From Salipiger mangrovisoli (lineage in GTDB: Bacteria > Pseudomonadota > Alphaproteobacteria > Rhodobacterales > Rhodobacteraceae), in contig NZ_JADFFK010000033.1 of the NCBI RefSeq assembly GCF_015223355.1, forward strand, positions 1 to 44,816: DNA of 44,816 nucleotides, given 5' to 3'. Positions 16,815 through 26,322 of this stretch are shown piece by piece; position 1 is the stretch's first letter; the number at the start of each line of letters is the position of its first letter. The position numbers and the translations under genes are program-made. Under the pieces are notes generated by a model. It did no database searches and was not told where the DNA came from. It was given only the letters and a program-made list of their open reading frames with translations.

Positions 16815-17723
16815 CTAGTTGATATCGTCAGTGCCGCGTGTTGCGGCGAGGCCGGCGGGGCGCACGAGCCGCAGCGGCTGGCCGCGGTCGGCGCAGAGGA
16901 ACAGCTCGTCCTCGAGGATGCGGCGGATCGTGGCGGGTGTGACGGTGGGGGTTTCGTCGACGAAGGCATAGAGCAGTGCGAAGTCGCACAGCTGGTTGAC
17001 CAGACGCGGCGTGCCGCCGGTGATCTCGAAGATCAGCGGCATGGTGTCGAGGTCGAAGAGCCGGCGTTTCGCCCCGGCGACGCCCAGGCGGTGCTCGATA
17101 TAGGCCCGCACGTCGGCCTCTGACAAGCTGGGCAGGAAGACATTGGCCGAGATGCGCTGCGCCAGCTGGCGCATGTCGGGGCGCATGACCATGTCGCGCA
17201 GCTCGGGCTGCCCGAACAGCACCATCTGCACCAGCTCATGGTCGGCGAAGTTGATGTTGGTGAGCATGCGCAGGTGTTCAAGCGCGTCGCGATCGAGATT
17301 CTGCGCCTCGTCGAAGATCAGCACCACGCGGCGGCCCTGACCATATTCCTCGACCAGCAGCGCCTCGAGCTGGTGGTAGAGCGCGGCATAGGAAACCACC
17401 GTCTCCCCGACCGGCTGGCCAAGGGCATGCAGCACCAGGCGCATCAGGTCGGCCCGATCGCTGGCCGCGGCATTGGCGATCAGCCCGATTGTCAGCTCGT
17501 CGCTGGATTTGCTCAGCATGTGGCGCAGCAGGGTGGTCTTTCCGGAGCCGATCTCGCCGGTGACCATGGTGATCGGCGAGCGGTTCACCAGCCCGTATTC
17601 GAGGATCGCCTTGGCCTTGAGATGCGCCCTCGACCAGAAGACGAAGTCCGGGTCTGGAACCAGGGTAAAAGGCTTCTTCGTAAGGCCGAAATGGCCCGTG
17701 TAGATGTCGAAGTTGAAACTCAT
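16815..17723 (-). CDS. ExeA-like AAA ATPase of PEP-CTERM/exosortase loci
   Basis: A 302-residue ATPase starting MSFNFDIYTGHFGLTKKPF, the typical opening of ExeA-type secretion ATPases. Walker A is GEIGSGKTT (56-64) and Walker B VVLIFDEAQN (133-142). The C-terminal part (GGTPRLVNQLCDFALLYAF) matches the family's sensor and lid region. Members of this group lie beside exosortase and exopolysaccharide genes; the exact task is unknown but is thought to serve export or assembly. It is the first gene of the leftward ATPase-Wzz-kinase operon, divergent from the TPR gene at 18122. Confidence 0.87.
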   Translation of the reverse strand: MSFNFDIYTGHFGLTKKPFTLVPDPDFVFWSRAHLKAKAILEYGLVNRSPITMVTGEIGSGKTTLLRHMLSKSSDELTIGLIANAAASDRADLMRLVLHALGQPVGETVVSYAALYHQLEALLVEEYGQGRRVVLIFDEAQNLDRDALEHLRMLTNINFADHELVQMVLFGQPELRDMVMRPDMRQLAQRISANVFLPSLSEADVRAYIEHRLGVAGAKRRLFDLDTMPLIFEITGGTPRLVNQLCDFALLYAFVDETPTVTPATIRRILEDELFLCADRGQPLRLVRPAGLAATRGTDDIN

Positions 17724-18121
17724 ACCGTACCCAAGTGCCGGGAAAGATGGGGCATCATGAAAAGCGTTTCCGCACCATATGGATCAGTTTTCCAGTTTTG
17801 CGCCAAAGTGCCTCAATAGAACCCCACGCCGACTGTCGTAAACGTCTGCTCTTGCGTGACGCAAGGGGAGCGAATTTTCCGGCAGTCTGACCGATGTCCG
17901 GAGAAAATGGCTCAAGCCCAATGTCGAGTAAACGGAAAACAGGAACAGCGGCATTAACTTCCCTGACGGAGTTGCGAAGTGTGGCATATTCTCCTACTGC
18001 GGGAATTTGTATTCCATCTCCGTATAAGTTTCGCAAATTTCCGAGCGTTTGTGTATTAGGTGGGGGCGGAGGGGCTGTCGTGTGGAATGTCTTGTGTGAC
18101 CGTGGTGCGGAATAAAGATAG
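17724..18121. promoter_or_regulatory. Divergent promoter region of the exopolysaccharide export operons
   Basis: No gene is seen in these 398 bases between the leftward ATPase operon and the rightward TPR operon. TTCGCAAATTT (18030-18040) is the exact complement of AAATTTGCGAA at 6534-6544. Regulators of both operons probably bind here. Confidence 0.45.
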
Positions 18122-20563
18122 ATGTTAATATTTCGTAAACTTTCCCCCCTATTTCTCGCTGTATCCCTCGTAGCGGGCTGCGAAAGCCGTGAAGAGAGAG
18201 GGGAGCGCTTTTTCCAATCCGCGCTTCTGCTGCTTGAGGAGGGTGACACCGAGCGCGCAATGCTCGAGCTGCGCAACGTCTTCGACAACGATGGGATGCA
18301 TCTCGAGGCGCGCCGGCTCTATGCCAGACTGCTGCTCGAACACGGCAGGGCCCAGGAGGCCTATGGCCAGTACCTTCGTCTCGTCGAGCAATATCCGGAT
18401 CTCGTCGATGTGCGACGGCAGCTCGCCGAGCTCGCGGTTGACGCCGGGAATTGGGAAGAAGCCAGGCGCCACGGCGAAGCCGCGATCGCGCTCGATCCGG
18501 AGCATCCGGCGCACCGAGCCTTGAAGGCACTCCTCGACTACCAGGCCGCACGCCAGGCCGGAGACGACGTGACGGCGGGCGAGGCGGCGGAGCGCGCACG
18601 CGCGCTGCTCGACGATCATCCGGACCTCGATGTCGCACTGCGGGTGCTGGTTGACTGGCATGGATCGGGCCCCGAACCGGCCCGCGCGCTGCCCCATCTG
18701 GAGCGGCTGCTGGCGTTGCATCCGGACTCCCTGGGTTTGCAGATGGCGCGGGTGCAGATGCTCTTCACGCTCGACCGCCAGGACGAGCTGGGGCAGCAGC
18801 TGCACGCGATGCACGCGCAGTTTCCCGAAAACCCCGAGGTTGTGGCGATGGTGATCCGCTGGCACCTGCTGCGGGACGACATGGCCGGGGCCGAGGCCTT
18901 CCTGCGCATGCGGGCGGGGGCCGATGATGCCGACCCCGAGCGCCACCTCGAGGTTGTCGAACTGCTGCGCCGCAGCGGCGGCCCCGCTGCGGCGCAGGCC
19001 GAGCTCGAGCGACTGGCGGCGGCCAATGAGGCAACGGACCGCGCCCGGATCTACGCGCTGCGCGCTGCGCAGCTTCGTTTCGACGCGGGGCAGCGGCACC
19101 CGGCGATGGAGGCCGTGGCCGACGTCGTGGCACATGCGCAGGAGGACGACCTGGCCAACGAAGCGCGCATTTCTTTGGCGCGCATGTATTCGGCCGAAGG
19201 CGACGTGCCCGCAGCCCAGGCATTGGTCGATGACGTGCTGGCCAGTGACGAAACCAATGTCGAGGGGCTGATCCTTCGTGCCGCCTGGCAGATCCGCGCA
19301 GACGCGTTTGGCCCGGCGATCACCGACCTGCGCCTGGCGCTGGACCAGGCGCCGCGCCGCACCGACATCCTGCGGCTGCTCGCCGAGGCCCAGAAGATGC
19401 TGGGCAATATCGAACTGGCCGAACAGCGGCTTGCCCAGGCGGTGGAAATTTCCAATAGCGCGCCGCGCGAGGCGCTGGCCTACGCGCGCTTCCAGATCGA
19501 GCGTGGCGCGCATGAGGCGGCCATGCGGGTGCTGACCGAGGCGCTGCGGACCAGCGGCGACCTGCAGGTCGCGACGCTGCTGGCTCAGACCCTGCTGGTG
19601 ACCGGAGACACCGTCGCGGCAGGAGACCTGCTGGAGCGCCTGGCGCAGAGCGGACAGCCGGAGGCGGAGAAGCTGGCTCGGGCGATGCAGGCGGAGTTGC
19701 TGCTGCGCGAGAACCGGGTCGATGAAAGCCTTGCCTTGGTTGCGGCGGAGGCGGCGCAGGCGGAGGATGGGCAGGGCGCGGCCGAACTCAGCACCGAGGT
19801 GCAGCTGCTGCGCATCCTGATGAGCGCCGGTCGCTTCGAGCAGGCATCGGACAAGCTGGCGCAGATGCGCGAGGCCTTCCCCGAGGCCACGTTCTTGCGC
19901 CTGCTCGAGGCCAACCTGAAGGCGATCGAGGGCAAGAACGAGGAGGCGGTCACCATCTATCGCGCTCTTCTCGAGGATGCGCCGGATGAGGTGATCCCGG
20001 TGCAGCGCCTGCACGCCCTGCTGACCGAACTGGGCCGCCGCGACGAGGCCGCGGAGACGCTGGCCGCCACGCTGGAGCGGCACCCCGAAGCCAGAAGCCT
20101 GCGGGTCCTGCATGCGCTCGACCTCGAGCACGACGGACAGGCGGAGGCGGCTATCGAAATCTACCAAGCGCTCTACGCCGAAGAGCCGGGCGATATCGTC
20201 ATCGCCAACAACCTGGCCAGCATGCTTTCGACCCATAGCGATGAGGCCGCAGATCTCGAGCGTGCCTACATGATTGCGCAGCGGCTGAACGGCAGCCAGG
20301 TGCCGGCCTATCTCGACACGCTGGGCTGGGTACAGCTGCGCAAGGGCGAGGTCGACTCCGCGGTGCTCAATCTCCAGGCGGCGGCGAGGGGCCTGCCGCG
20401 GGTGGCCAGCATCGCTTTCAACCTGGCCCTTGCCTATGCCGAGGCCGGCCGCACCGCGGAGGCGCGCGCCGAGCTGGCGCGCGGCTTCGAGCTTGCCGGG
20501 GACGATCAGGCGGTGCCGCAGTTTGCCCGCGCGCAGGCGCTCCGCGATGAGCTGGGCGGCTGA
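18122..20563 (+). CDS. TPR-repeat lipoprotein, PrsT-like (PEP-CTERM/exosortase locus)
   Basis: An 813-residue lipoprotein. The signal peptide ends in the lipobox LVAGC, with Cys20 as the lipid-bearing residue. The rest is a chain of tetratricopeptide repeats (for example AEAAIEIYQALYAEEPGDIV near 690) running nearly to the end. Length and repeat pattern fit the PrsT family found at exosortase loci, thought to be a scaffold for polysaccharide assembly or export at the envelope. The gene opens a rightward operon followed by the SLBB export gene. The ATG has only a weak GGAA ribosome site. Confidence 0.87.
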   Translation: MLIFRKLSPLFLAVSLVAGCESREERGERFFQSALLLLEEGDTERAMLELRNVFDNDGMHLEARRLYARLLLEHGRAQEAYGQYLRLVEQYPDLVDVRRQLAELAVDAGNWEEARRHGEAAIALDPEHPAHRALKALLDYQAARQAGDDVTAGEAAERARALLDDHPDLDVALRVLVDWHGSGPEPARALPHLERLLALHPDSLGLQMARVQMLFTLDRQDELGQQLHAMHAQFPENPEVVAMVIRWHLLRDDMAGAEAFLRMRAGADDADPERHLEVVELLRRSGGPAAAQAELERLAAANEATDRARIYALRAAQLRFDAGQRHPAMEAVADVVAHAQEDDLANEARISLARMYSAEGDVPAAQALVDDVLASDETNVEGLILRAAWQIRADAFGPAITDLRLALDQAPRRTDILRLLAEAQKMLGNIELAEQRLAQAVEISNSAPREALAYARFQIERGAHEAAMRVLTEALRTSGDLQVATLLAQTLLVTGDTVAAGDLLERLAQSGQPEAEKLARAMQAELLLRENRVDESLALVAAEAAQAEDGQGAAELSTEVQLLRILMSAGRFEQASDKLAQMREAFPEATFLRLLEANLKAIEGKNEEAVTIYRALLEDAPDEVIPVQRLHALLTELGRRDEAAETLAATLERHPEARSLRVLHALDLEHDGQAEAAIEIYQALYAEEPGDIVIANNLASMLSTHSDEAADLERAYMIAQRLNGSQVPAYLDTLGWVQLRKGEVDSAVLNLQAAARGLPRVASIAFNLALAYAEAGRTAEARAELARGFELAGDDQAVPQFARAQALRDELGG

Positions 20564-20577
20564 TTGCCCTGGCCAAG

Positions 20578-20600
20578 GCCCCGGCGCGGCGCGCCGGGGC
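20578..20600. other. Perfect intercistronic hairpin
   Basis: GCCCCGGCGC pairs with GCGCCGGGGC (10 bp, all G-C but for none) around the loop GGC, between the TPR gene stop and the SLBB gene start. No T-run follows, so it is more likely a site that stabilises or cuts the operon message than a terminator. Confidence 0.5.
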
Positions 20601-20630
20601 GTTCAGAAACCCTGATATGAGACCGAAGAC

Positions 20631-21227
20631 ATGAAACTTCTCGCTCCGTTTCTTGCGATTGCCGCCCTGGTGCTGACGCTGCTGCCGGGCTCGGCCGGTG
20701 CCTATGACTATCGAATTCGCCCCGGCGATCTGCTGCGCATCGAGGTGGTCGAGGACAGCTCGATCGACCGCGAGGTGCTGGTGGCGCCGGACGGCCGCAT
20801 CTCGGTGCCGCTGGCGGGCGTGCTGCGGGTCGGCGGCGGCACGGTGGAGCAGGCGCGCAGCCTGATCACCGCCGGTCTTGCGGATGACTTCTCAACCACG
20901 CCGACGGTGACGGTCTCGCTGCTCTCCGTGCCCGAGGTGCGTGGCCCGGCGGCGGCGCAGCCGCTGAAGATCTACGTCATCGGTGAGGTCAACCGGCCCG
21001 GCGTGATGGAGGTCGAGCCCGAGACCACGCTGCTGCAGGCGCTGGCGATGGCCGGCGGCTTCACCGATTTCGCGGCCGTCAAGCGTGTCCAGCTGCGCCG
21101 CAAGGGCGCGGCGCAAATCTACATGCTGAACTACCAGAAGGTGCTGGACGGCGAGATCGGCGTCGGGGCCGCGCCGATCGCCGCGGGTGACACCATCGTG
21201 GTCCCGGCGCGCCGCCTGTTCGAGTGA
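20631..21227 (+). CDS. Polysaccharide export protein, Wza-type with SLBB domain
   Basis: A 198-residue periplasmic or outer-membrane protein. The signal peptide ends in GSAGA (about residue 24) without a lipobox. Then come the polysaccharide export domain (YRIRPGDLLRIEVVEDSSID onward, about 26-100) and one SLBB domain (IYVIGEVNRPGVMEV, about 117-175). It is short like the export proteins of exosortase loci and lacks the C-terminal amphipathic helix of E. coli Wza, so it may need the outer-membrane barrel encoded next. It follows the TPR lipoprotein by 67 bases that contain a hairpin. Confidence 0.88.
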   Translation: MKLLAPFLAIAALVLTLLPGSAGAYDYRIRPGDLLRIEVVEDSSIDREVLVAPDGRISVPLAGVLRVGGGTVEQARSLITAGLADDFSTTPTVTVSLLSVPEVRGPAAAQPLKIYVIGEVNRPGVMEVEPETTLLQALAMAGGFTDFAAVKRVQLRRKGAAQIYMLNYQKVLDGEIGVGAAPIAAGDTIVVPARRLFE

Positions 21228-21247
21228 GACGGGCAGGGGACGCCGCG

Positions 21248-22510
21248 ATGCGCCGTGTGATTGGTCTGCTTGCGCTGACCGCCCTGTTGGTCGGGTCGCT
21301 GTCGCCCGTTGCGGCACAGGAAACCGGCGGTCGGATGGCGCAGGTCGAGGTGCAGCAATCCCTGCGGGTGACCCGCAACCCCGACCTGGTCGCCGGCGCC
21401 TCCGACACCGAGACCCTGGCGACCACCGACCTCGGCTACCACCTGTCGTCGGTGACCCGCGACGCGGTGCTCTCGCTGCGTTTCGGGGCGCAGCTGCTGG
21501 GGGATATCGGGGAGGGTACGTTTGAAGTCGACCACCCGTCGGCCGCGCTGCGCTACGACCGCAGCGGCACGCCGGTCGCGCTTTCCGCGCGCGCCAGCCT
21601 GTCGCGGCGCGACATCGGTTACCTGCGGCCGCTGGAGCTGATCGAGCTCGAGGATGGCAGCCTGGTGGTGCCGGAGGATATCGATGCGTTGAACGGAACC
21701 GGCAGGCGCAGCAGCAGCAGCCTCAGCCTGACGGCGAAAAGCGGCCGCGATGGGCCCACCGGCTGGTCGGTGGCGCTGCGTGGCGGCAGCCTGAGCTATC
21801 AGGACGTCGAGTCGGAGGGGCTGCGTGACAGCCGCCGCGCAAGCGTTGAGCTTGGCAGCCATGTCGACCTGAGCCGCACGCTGCAGCTGCGCGGCCTCCT
21901 GGGCTACGAGCTGCAGGACGAGGAGGGCAGCGCGCAGATCGCGACGCGCAGCCTCTCGCTCGACCTGTTTCTGCGCCGGCCCGCGGGCGAGCTGCGCGCC
22001 GGGCTGGAGGTCGCCCGGCCAGATGCCGCGCCGGACCGGGTGTCACTGACCACCGGGCTGCGCCGCGAACTGGGCCGCACCGGTTGGATTGACCTCGATA
22101 TCGGCCTTACCGCCCTCGAGGACGATGATACCCGCGTCGTCGCCGCGTTCGGCCTCGAGCGCCAGCTCTCGGCCACCAGCCGGGTGAGCGCGCATCTCGA
22201 CCGGCAGGTGGCGCTGCAATCCGGGGGCGAGACCGTGCTCAGCACCGCGGCGCGGGCCGGTTGGAGCCGCGAGCTCGACCGGCAGACGGCCTTCGATCTC
22301 ACGGCGTCCTATTCGGCCACCGACGCCCTCGGTGTGGGCGGGCGCAGCGGGCAGGTCGGGCTCACCGCCGGTCTGCACCGGCGCCTGGCGCAGGAGTGGC
22401 GGCTGTCGATCGGGGCCGAGGCGACCCGGCGTGACGCCCAGGGCGAGGACAGCGCCACGTCGGGCGCGCTCTTCGTCACGCTGGGGCGCGACTGGAGCAG
22501 CAGGTTCTGA
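21248..22510 (+). CDS. Outer-membrane beta-barrel protein of the exosortase/exopolysaccharide locus
   Basis: A 420-residue protein. The signal peptide ends in VAA or VAAQ (about residue 24-25). The remainder is built of alternating polar and nonpolar strands with short turns and ends in a terminal Phe (WSSRF), both typical of outer-membrane barrels. It is in the position of the barrel proteins found in PEP-CTERM exopolysaccharide loci, likely the outer-membrane pore for polymer export. I chose the ATG at 21248 because AGGGGA sits seven bases upstream. The stop codon overlaps an in-frame ATG of the exosortase gene (TGATG). Confidence 0.75.
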   Translation: MRRVIGLLALTALLVGSLSPVAAQETGGRMAQVEVQQSLRVTRNPDLVAGASDTETLATTDLGYHLSSVTRDAVLSLRFGAQLLGDIGEGTFEVDHPSAALRYDRSGTPVALSARASLSRRDIGYLRPLELIELEDGSLVVPEDIDALNGTGRRSSSSLSLTAKSGRDGPTGWSVALRGGSLSYQDVESEGLRDSRRASVELGSHVDLSRTLQLRGLLGYELQDEEGSAQIATRSLSLDLFLRRPAGELRAGLEVARPDAAPDRVSLTTGLRRELGRTGWIDLDIGLTALEDDDTRVVAAFGLERQLSATSRVSAHLDRQVALQSGGETVLSTAARAGWSRELDRQTAFDLTASYSATDALGVGGRSGQVGLTAGLHRRLAQEWRLSIGAEATRRDAQGEDSATSGALFVTLGRDWSSRF

Positions 22511-22560
22511 TGCCGGCGCGCCGTCGCCATTTCGAAAGACCGCCTTTTGGGAGACCTGAC

Positions 22561-24159
22561 ATGACCACAGCGCCCTCGGCCCGTCTCGATCAGACCGGCG
22601 GCCTTTCCCGCTTCCGCGGCGTTGCCTGGTTGCTGCTGCTCACCGCCGCCGCGGTGCCGGTCTACTGGACAGGGTTCCTGTCCCTCGGCCGGGCGTGGAT
22701 CACGCCGGAATACAGCCACGGCCCGCTGATCCCGCTGATCTCGCTCTACCTGTTCCTGCGCGAGCTGCGCGACAAGACACCGCGGCCGGCGGGCACGCCG
22801 GTCGACCGGCGGCCCGGCGTGGCGGTGATCGTCGCGGCGCTGGCGCTCGGCATCCTGGGCAACCTGGCGGCCATCCCCGACGTGGTGACCTATGCCTTCA
22901 TCCTCTGGGTGGGCGGCGTGGTGCTGACCTGCTTCGGCTGGGCCGAGGGGCGGCGGCACCAGTTGCCGGTGCTGCACCTGGTGTTCATGCTGCCGCTGCC
23001 GCAGTTCCTCTACTGGCACCTGACGATCTTCCTGCAGGGGGTCAGCTCGGAGCTGGGCGTCTGGTTCATCCGGCTGATGGACATCCCGGTCTATCTCGAC
23101 GGCAACGTGATCGACCTGGGAGCTTTCAAGCTGCAGGTCGCCGAGGCCTGCTCGGGGCTGCGCTACCTCTTCCCGATCCTCAGCTTCTCCTATCTCACGG
23201 CGATCCTCTACCGCGGTCCTTACTGGCACAAGGTGGTGCTCTTCGTCATGGCGGCACCGCTGACCGTGCTGATGAACTCCTTCCGGATCGGCATGATCGG
23301 CGCGCTGGTCAATTCCTACGGCATCGGCCAGGCGACCGGCTTCCTGCATTTCTTCGAGGGTTGGGTGATCTTCGGGGCCTGCGTGGCGATCCTGTTCCTC
23401 ACCGCGCTGGGGCTGCAGCGGTTGACGCGCGCGCCGAAATCCCTGTCCGAGACGATCGATCTGGATTTCCAGGGGCTCGGGGCGCAGGCGCTGCAGGTCC
23501 TCGGCCTGCGGGCCTCGCGGGGGCTGGCGCTCGCCGCGCTGCTCTCCGCGACGGTCGCGGCCGCCTTCGTGCTCGCGCCGCGGCCCGAGCCCTCGGCGCC
23601 GCCCCGCGAAAGCTTTGCCAGCTTCCCCAGCCGGCTCGGTGCCTGGTCCGGCGTGGTCCGGCCGCTGTCGCCGGAGATCGAGCAGGTGCTCGGCGCGACG
23701 GACTACATCAGCGCGATCTACGGCGCCCCGGACGAAGCCGCCCCGGTCGAATTCTTCTCTGCCTGGTACCACAGCCAGACCGAGGGCGAGGGGCTGCATT
23801 CACCGGAAGTCTGCCTGCCTTCGGGGGGCTGGGAGATCTCCTCGCTCGGACCTCACGAGGTGCAGATGCCCGGGACGGTCTACGGCAGCTTCACCCTCAA
23901 CCGGGCGGTGATCGAGCGCCAGCTCGACCGCCAGCTGGTCTACTACTGGTTCGAGCAGCGCGGTCAGCGCATGACCAATGATTTCGCCACCAAGCTGCTG
24001 GTGCTGCGCGACAGCCTGCTGCGCGGCCGCACCGATGGCGCGCTGGTGCGTTTCGTCACCCCGATCGGACGGAACGAGACCGAGGCCGAGGCCGATGCGC
24101 GGCTGCAGGCCATCATGGCGCGGGCCCTCGAGAAGCTGCCGCGCTACGTGCCGGAGTAG
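22561..24159 (+). CDS. xrtD: VPLPA-CTERM-specific exosortase XrtD, with fused EpsI domain
   Basis: A 532-residue inner-membrane transpeptidase that should cleave after the VPLPA signal of the four sorted proteins in this window. About eight membrane helices hold the catalytic triad: Cys197 in [10 protein letters not shown], Arg242 in NSFRIG and His263 in LHFFEGW. The C-terminal third (about 345-532) is an EpsI domain with [12 protein letters not shown] (413-424), as in known XrtD proteins, where the two parts are fused. The ATG at 22561 has GGGAG at seven bases; another at 22510 overlaps the stop of the barrel gene and would add 17 basic residues. It sits within the export operon, which suggests that sorting and polysaccharide export are coupled. 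Confidence 0.92.
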   Translation: MTTAPSARLDQTGGLSRFRGVAWLLLLTAAAVPVYWTGFLSLGRAWITPEYSHGPLIPLISLYLFLRELRDKTPRPAGTPVDRRPGVAVIVAALALGILGNLAAIPDVVTYAFILWVGGVVLTCFGWAEGRRHQLPVLHLVFMLPLPQFLYWHLTIFLQGVSSELGVWFIRLMDIPVYLDGNVIDLGAFKLQVAEACSGLRYLFPILSFSYLTAILYRGPYWHKVVLFVMAAPLTVLMNSFRIGMIGALVNSYGIGQATGFLHFFEGWVIFGACVAILFLTALGLQRLTRAPKSLSETIDLDFQGLGAQALQVLGLRASRGLALAALLSATVAAAFVLAPRPEPSAPPRESFASFPSRLGAWSGVVRPLSPEIEQVLGATDYISAIYGAPDEAAPVEFFSAWYHSQTEGEGLHSPEVCLPSGGWEISSLGPHEVQMPGTVYGSFTLNRAVIERQLDRQLVYYWFEQRGQRMTNDFATKLLVLRDSLLRGRTDGALVRFVTPIGRNETEAEADARLQAIMARALEKLPRYVPE

Positions 24160-24319
24160 GGGCACCGTACGCTGCGGCACCGCGCCGTTAACCTTGATCC
24201 CGGCATTTCTGTCAGCGGGGCCCACGGGGCAGCTTGCGGGAGATATCGGCGATGACGGACGGTCTGCGATTTGACGGAACGGGGTGCGCTGCGGCGCAGG
24301 CGGGCGGGGAGGCGGCGAG

Positions 24320-26311
24320 ATGATCGGTCTCGGCATCTCGCTCTGGTCCGCGGGGCAGGAAGGGCCGGGGGCACCGGCCCCCGAAACCGCCCCCTTCAAG
24401 GTGGCGGTCTGGGGCCAGTCGGAGGATGAGCGCATCCTCTCCCAGTTCTACGACGAGCTGACCCCCGAGCCCCTGGTGGCGCAGGACATGGTGACCTTCT
24501 GGTGGCACGACAACGATTCCTCCGGCGCGGCGGGGGTCAACAGCGTGACGCTCAACGACGCAACGGTCGCCGGCAGCGGTGTGGTGACGGCGGCGATGGT
24601 GGCCATGGGCAACACCTTCATGCGGCAGCTGCCCGGGCGCGAGGTTGTCATCGTGATGCAGGTCATGGCGGGCACCGACCCGCGCACGCTCATGGGCACG
24701 GCCGCGGATCCGGCGCGCGACTGGCAGGACGACTGGGCGCTGCACGCCGCCGCCACGGCGGACGGGGTGCCGGTGCACTACCTGTGGCAGTCCTGGTACG
24801 CCGCCCCCGGCAGCCTCGGGGCCGACTACGGCGAAAGCTTCGCCGCCTTCCTCTTCGGCAAGGCGCTCGACGGCTCGGACCTGGTCTACTCCGAGGCAAG
24901 CCCGCTCGATTTCGTCGCCGAGAATGGCATCGGGTTCCCCATCGCCCGGACGCTCAGGGATCTCTACGGCAGCGTGCCCATGGTGATCGCCAACAACGGT
25001 GCGCATCGCTTCGAGATCCAGGAGGACCACCTGTCCGCGGTGATCGTCGCCGCGGATCAGAGCCAGCAGGCGAACCTGGTAAACAAGGAGCGCTGTACCA
25101 AGAGCTGGCGGGCGCTGCTGGACAACGCGGCCTTCGCCGCGCATTTCACCGCCCCGGTGCTGCAGCTCAACGCCTACGCCAACGGCATCGATGACGGCGA
25201 CGGCAGCTGGTCCGACAGTGCGCACCCGAGCGCCTGGACCGACGAGGGGCTGAACTTCCGCGCGCGGCAGATCGCCCATGCGATCCTGCGCGGCGCGGCG
25301 GTGACCAGCTGGGCGCCGCCGGTCTTCGACATGTGTGCATGGCAGGCGGACGGCAGCTATGTCGAGGTCTGGTCCTCGGCAGGAGACGTGACCACGCTGC
25401 GCGCCGCCGCAGGCGATCCGGCGCTGGACGACAGCTTCCCGCACTGGACCGACGTCGCGGGATGGCAGATCGACGGCGATCCGGCGCAGCGCGCCGAGCT
25501 GGTCTCGGGACGGGTGCGGCTTTACCCCAACGACGGCGGCAGCTTCAACGACGCGACCTCGATCACCTTCGGCGAGGGCGGCGCCACGGGGATGCTGGAG
25601 CGCCCCGAGGATTTCGACGCGGCGCTCTACCGCGACTACCCGATCATCGACCTGGGGCTGCCGGACGTGCCCGGCCTGCCGGTCTGCACGCTGCCGGATG
25701 CTGCCGCGCTGGCCAGCACCATCCCCGGCGATCCCAGCTTCGCCACCACGAACGCCGGGCCCTATTTCGAGGATGCCGCAGGGGCGATCGGCAGCGGCGT
25801 GACCGCGGTCACCGCGCGGATCAGGGGCACGGCGGATTTCTCCTCCGCGAGCGGCACCCCGGATTTCTTCGGGATCAACTCCAACGTCGCCAAGGTCGAG
25901 CTGATCAAGACCAGCGGCACGCTGCGGGTCTACGGCGAAGATTCCTCTGGCAGCACCGTGGTCAACGGAGTCCTGTCCGCCGCGGGGGTGATCGCCGATG
26001 GCGTGGAATTCGACATGGTGTTCAGCCACGACATCGCGAGCGGCTTCCTGAGGGTCTGGGTCGATGGCGCACTGGTGATCGACGCCTCCTTCCCGGCGGA
26101 CACCGGCGAGCTGTCCTCGATCCGGATCATGAGTTTCCTCGCGACCGCGGGCGGCACGGAGCAGCTGGCGGGCAGCTGGAAGATCCTGCAGGCCTGGAAG
26201 CAGGGCAGCAGCGACGGCAGCCTGCCGGTCACGCCGCCGCATGTCGAGATCACCGGGCCGGCCCCTGCCGCCAATGCCCATGCCTGGAAGCAGGGGGCTG
26301 ATGCAAGCTGA
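24320..26311 (+). CDS. SGNH-type hydrolase with C-terminal LamG-like domain
   Basis: A 663-residue protein. Residues 25-320 look like a sialate O-acetylesterase-type SGNH hydrolase: VAVWGQS puts Ser34 as nucleophile (block I) and DSAHP gives Asp299 and His302 (block V). A linker and a LamG/concanavalin-like domain (about 480-625) follow. There is no signal peptide; it begins MIGLGISLWSAGQ. GGGGAGG (24307-24312) sets the ATG. It may remove acetyl groups from polysaccharide. The opening and the enzyme-plus-lectin layout also resemble phage or gene-transfer-agent fibres, and a spike base gene lies at 10768-11028; this link is inference. It follows xrtD by 160 bases and meets the flippase gene head-on. 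Confidence 0.65.
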   Translation: MIGLGISLWSAGQEGPGAPAPETAPFKVAVWGQSEDERILSQFYDELTPEPLVAQDMVTFWWHDNDSSGAAGVNSVTLNDATVAGSGVVTAAMVAMGNTFMRQLPGREVVIVMQVMAGTDPRTLMGTAADPARDWQDDWALHAAATADGVPVHYLWQSWYAAPGSLGADYGESFAAFLFGKALDGSDLVYSEASPLDFVAENGIGFPIARTLRDLYGSVPMVIANNGAHRFEIQEDHLSAVIVAADQSQQANLVNKERCTKSWRALLDNAAFAAHFTAPVLQLNAYANGIDDGDGSWSDSAHPSAWTDEGLNFRARQIAHAILRGAAVTSWAPPVFDMCAWQADGSYVEVWSSAGDVTTLRAAAGDPALDDSFPHWTDVAGWQIDGDPAQRAELVSGRVRLYPNDGGSFNDATSITFGEGGATGMLERPEDFDAALYRDYPIIDLGLPDVPGLPVCTLPDAAALASTIPGDPSFATTNAGPYFEDAAGAIGSGVTAVTARIRGTADFSSASGTPDFFGINSNVAKVELIKTSGTLRVYGEDSSGSTVVNGVLSAAGVIADGVEFDMVFSHDIASGFLRVWVDGALVIDASFPADTGELSSIRIMSFLATAGGTEQLAGSWKILQAWKQGSSDGSLPVTPPHVEITGPAPAANAHAWKQGADAS

Positions 26312-26322
26312 GCCCGCCGCGT

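Noticed and set aside
18149..20236. A 695-codon open frame on the minus strand
   Set aside because: It is antisense to the TPR lipoprotein gene, with the same GC-bias cause. The sense strand has a lipobox and repeats; the antisense frame shows none.
24252..24323. A 23-codon frame overlapping the SGNH gene start by ATGA
   Set aside because: The ribosome site is distant, the peptide has no features, and GGGGAGG directly serves the SGNH gene.
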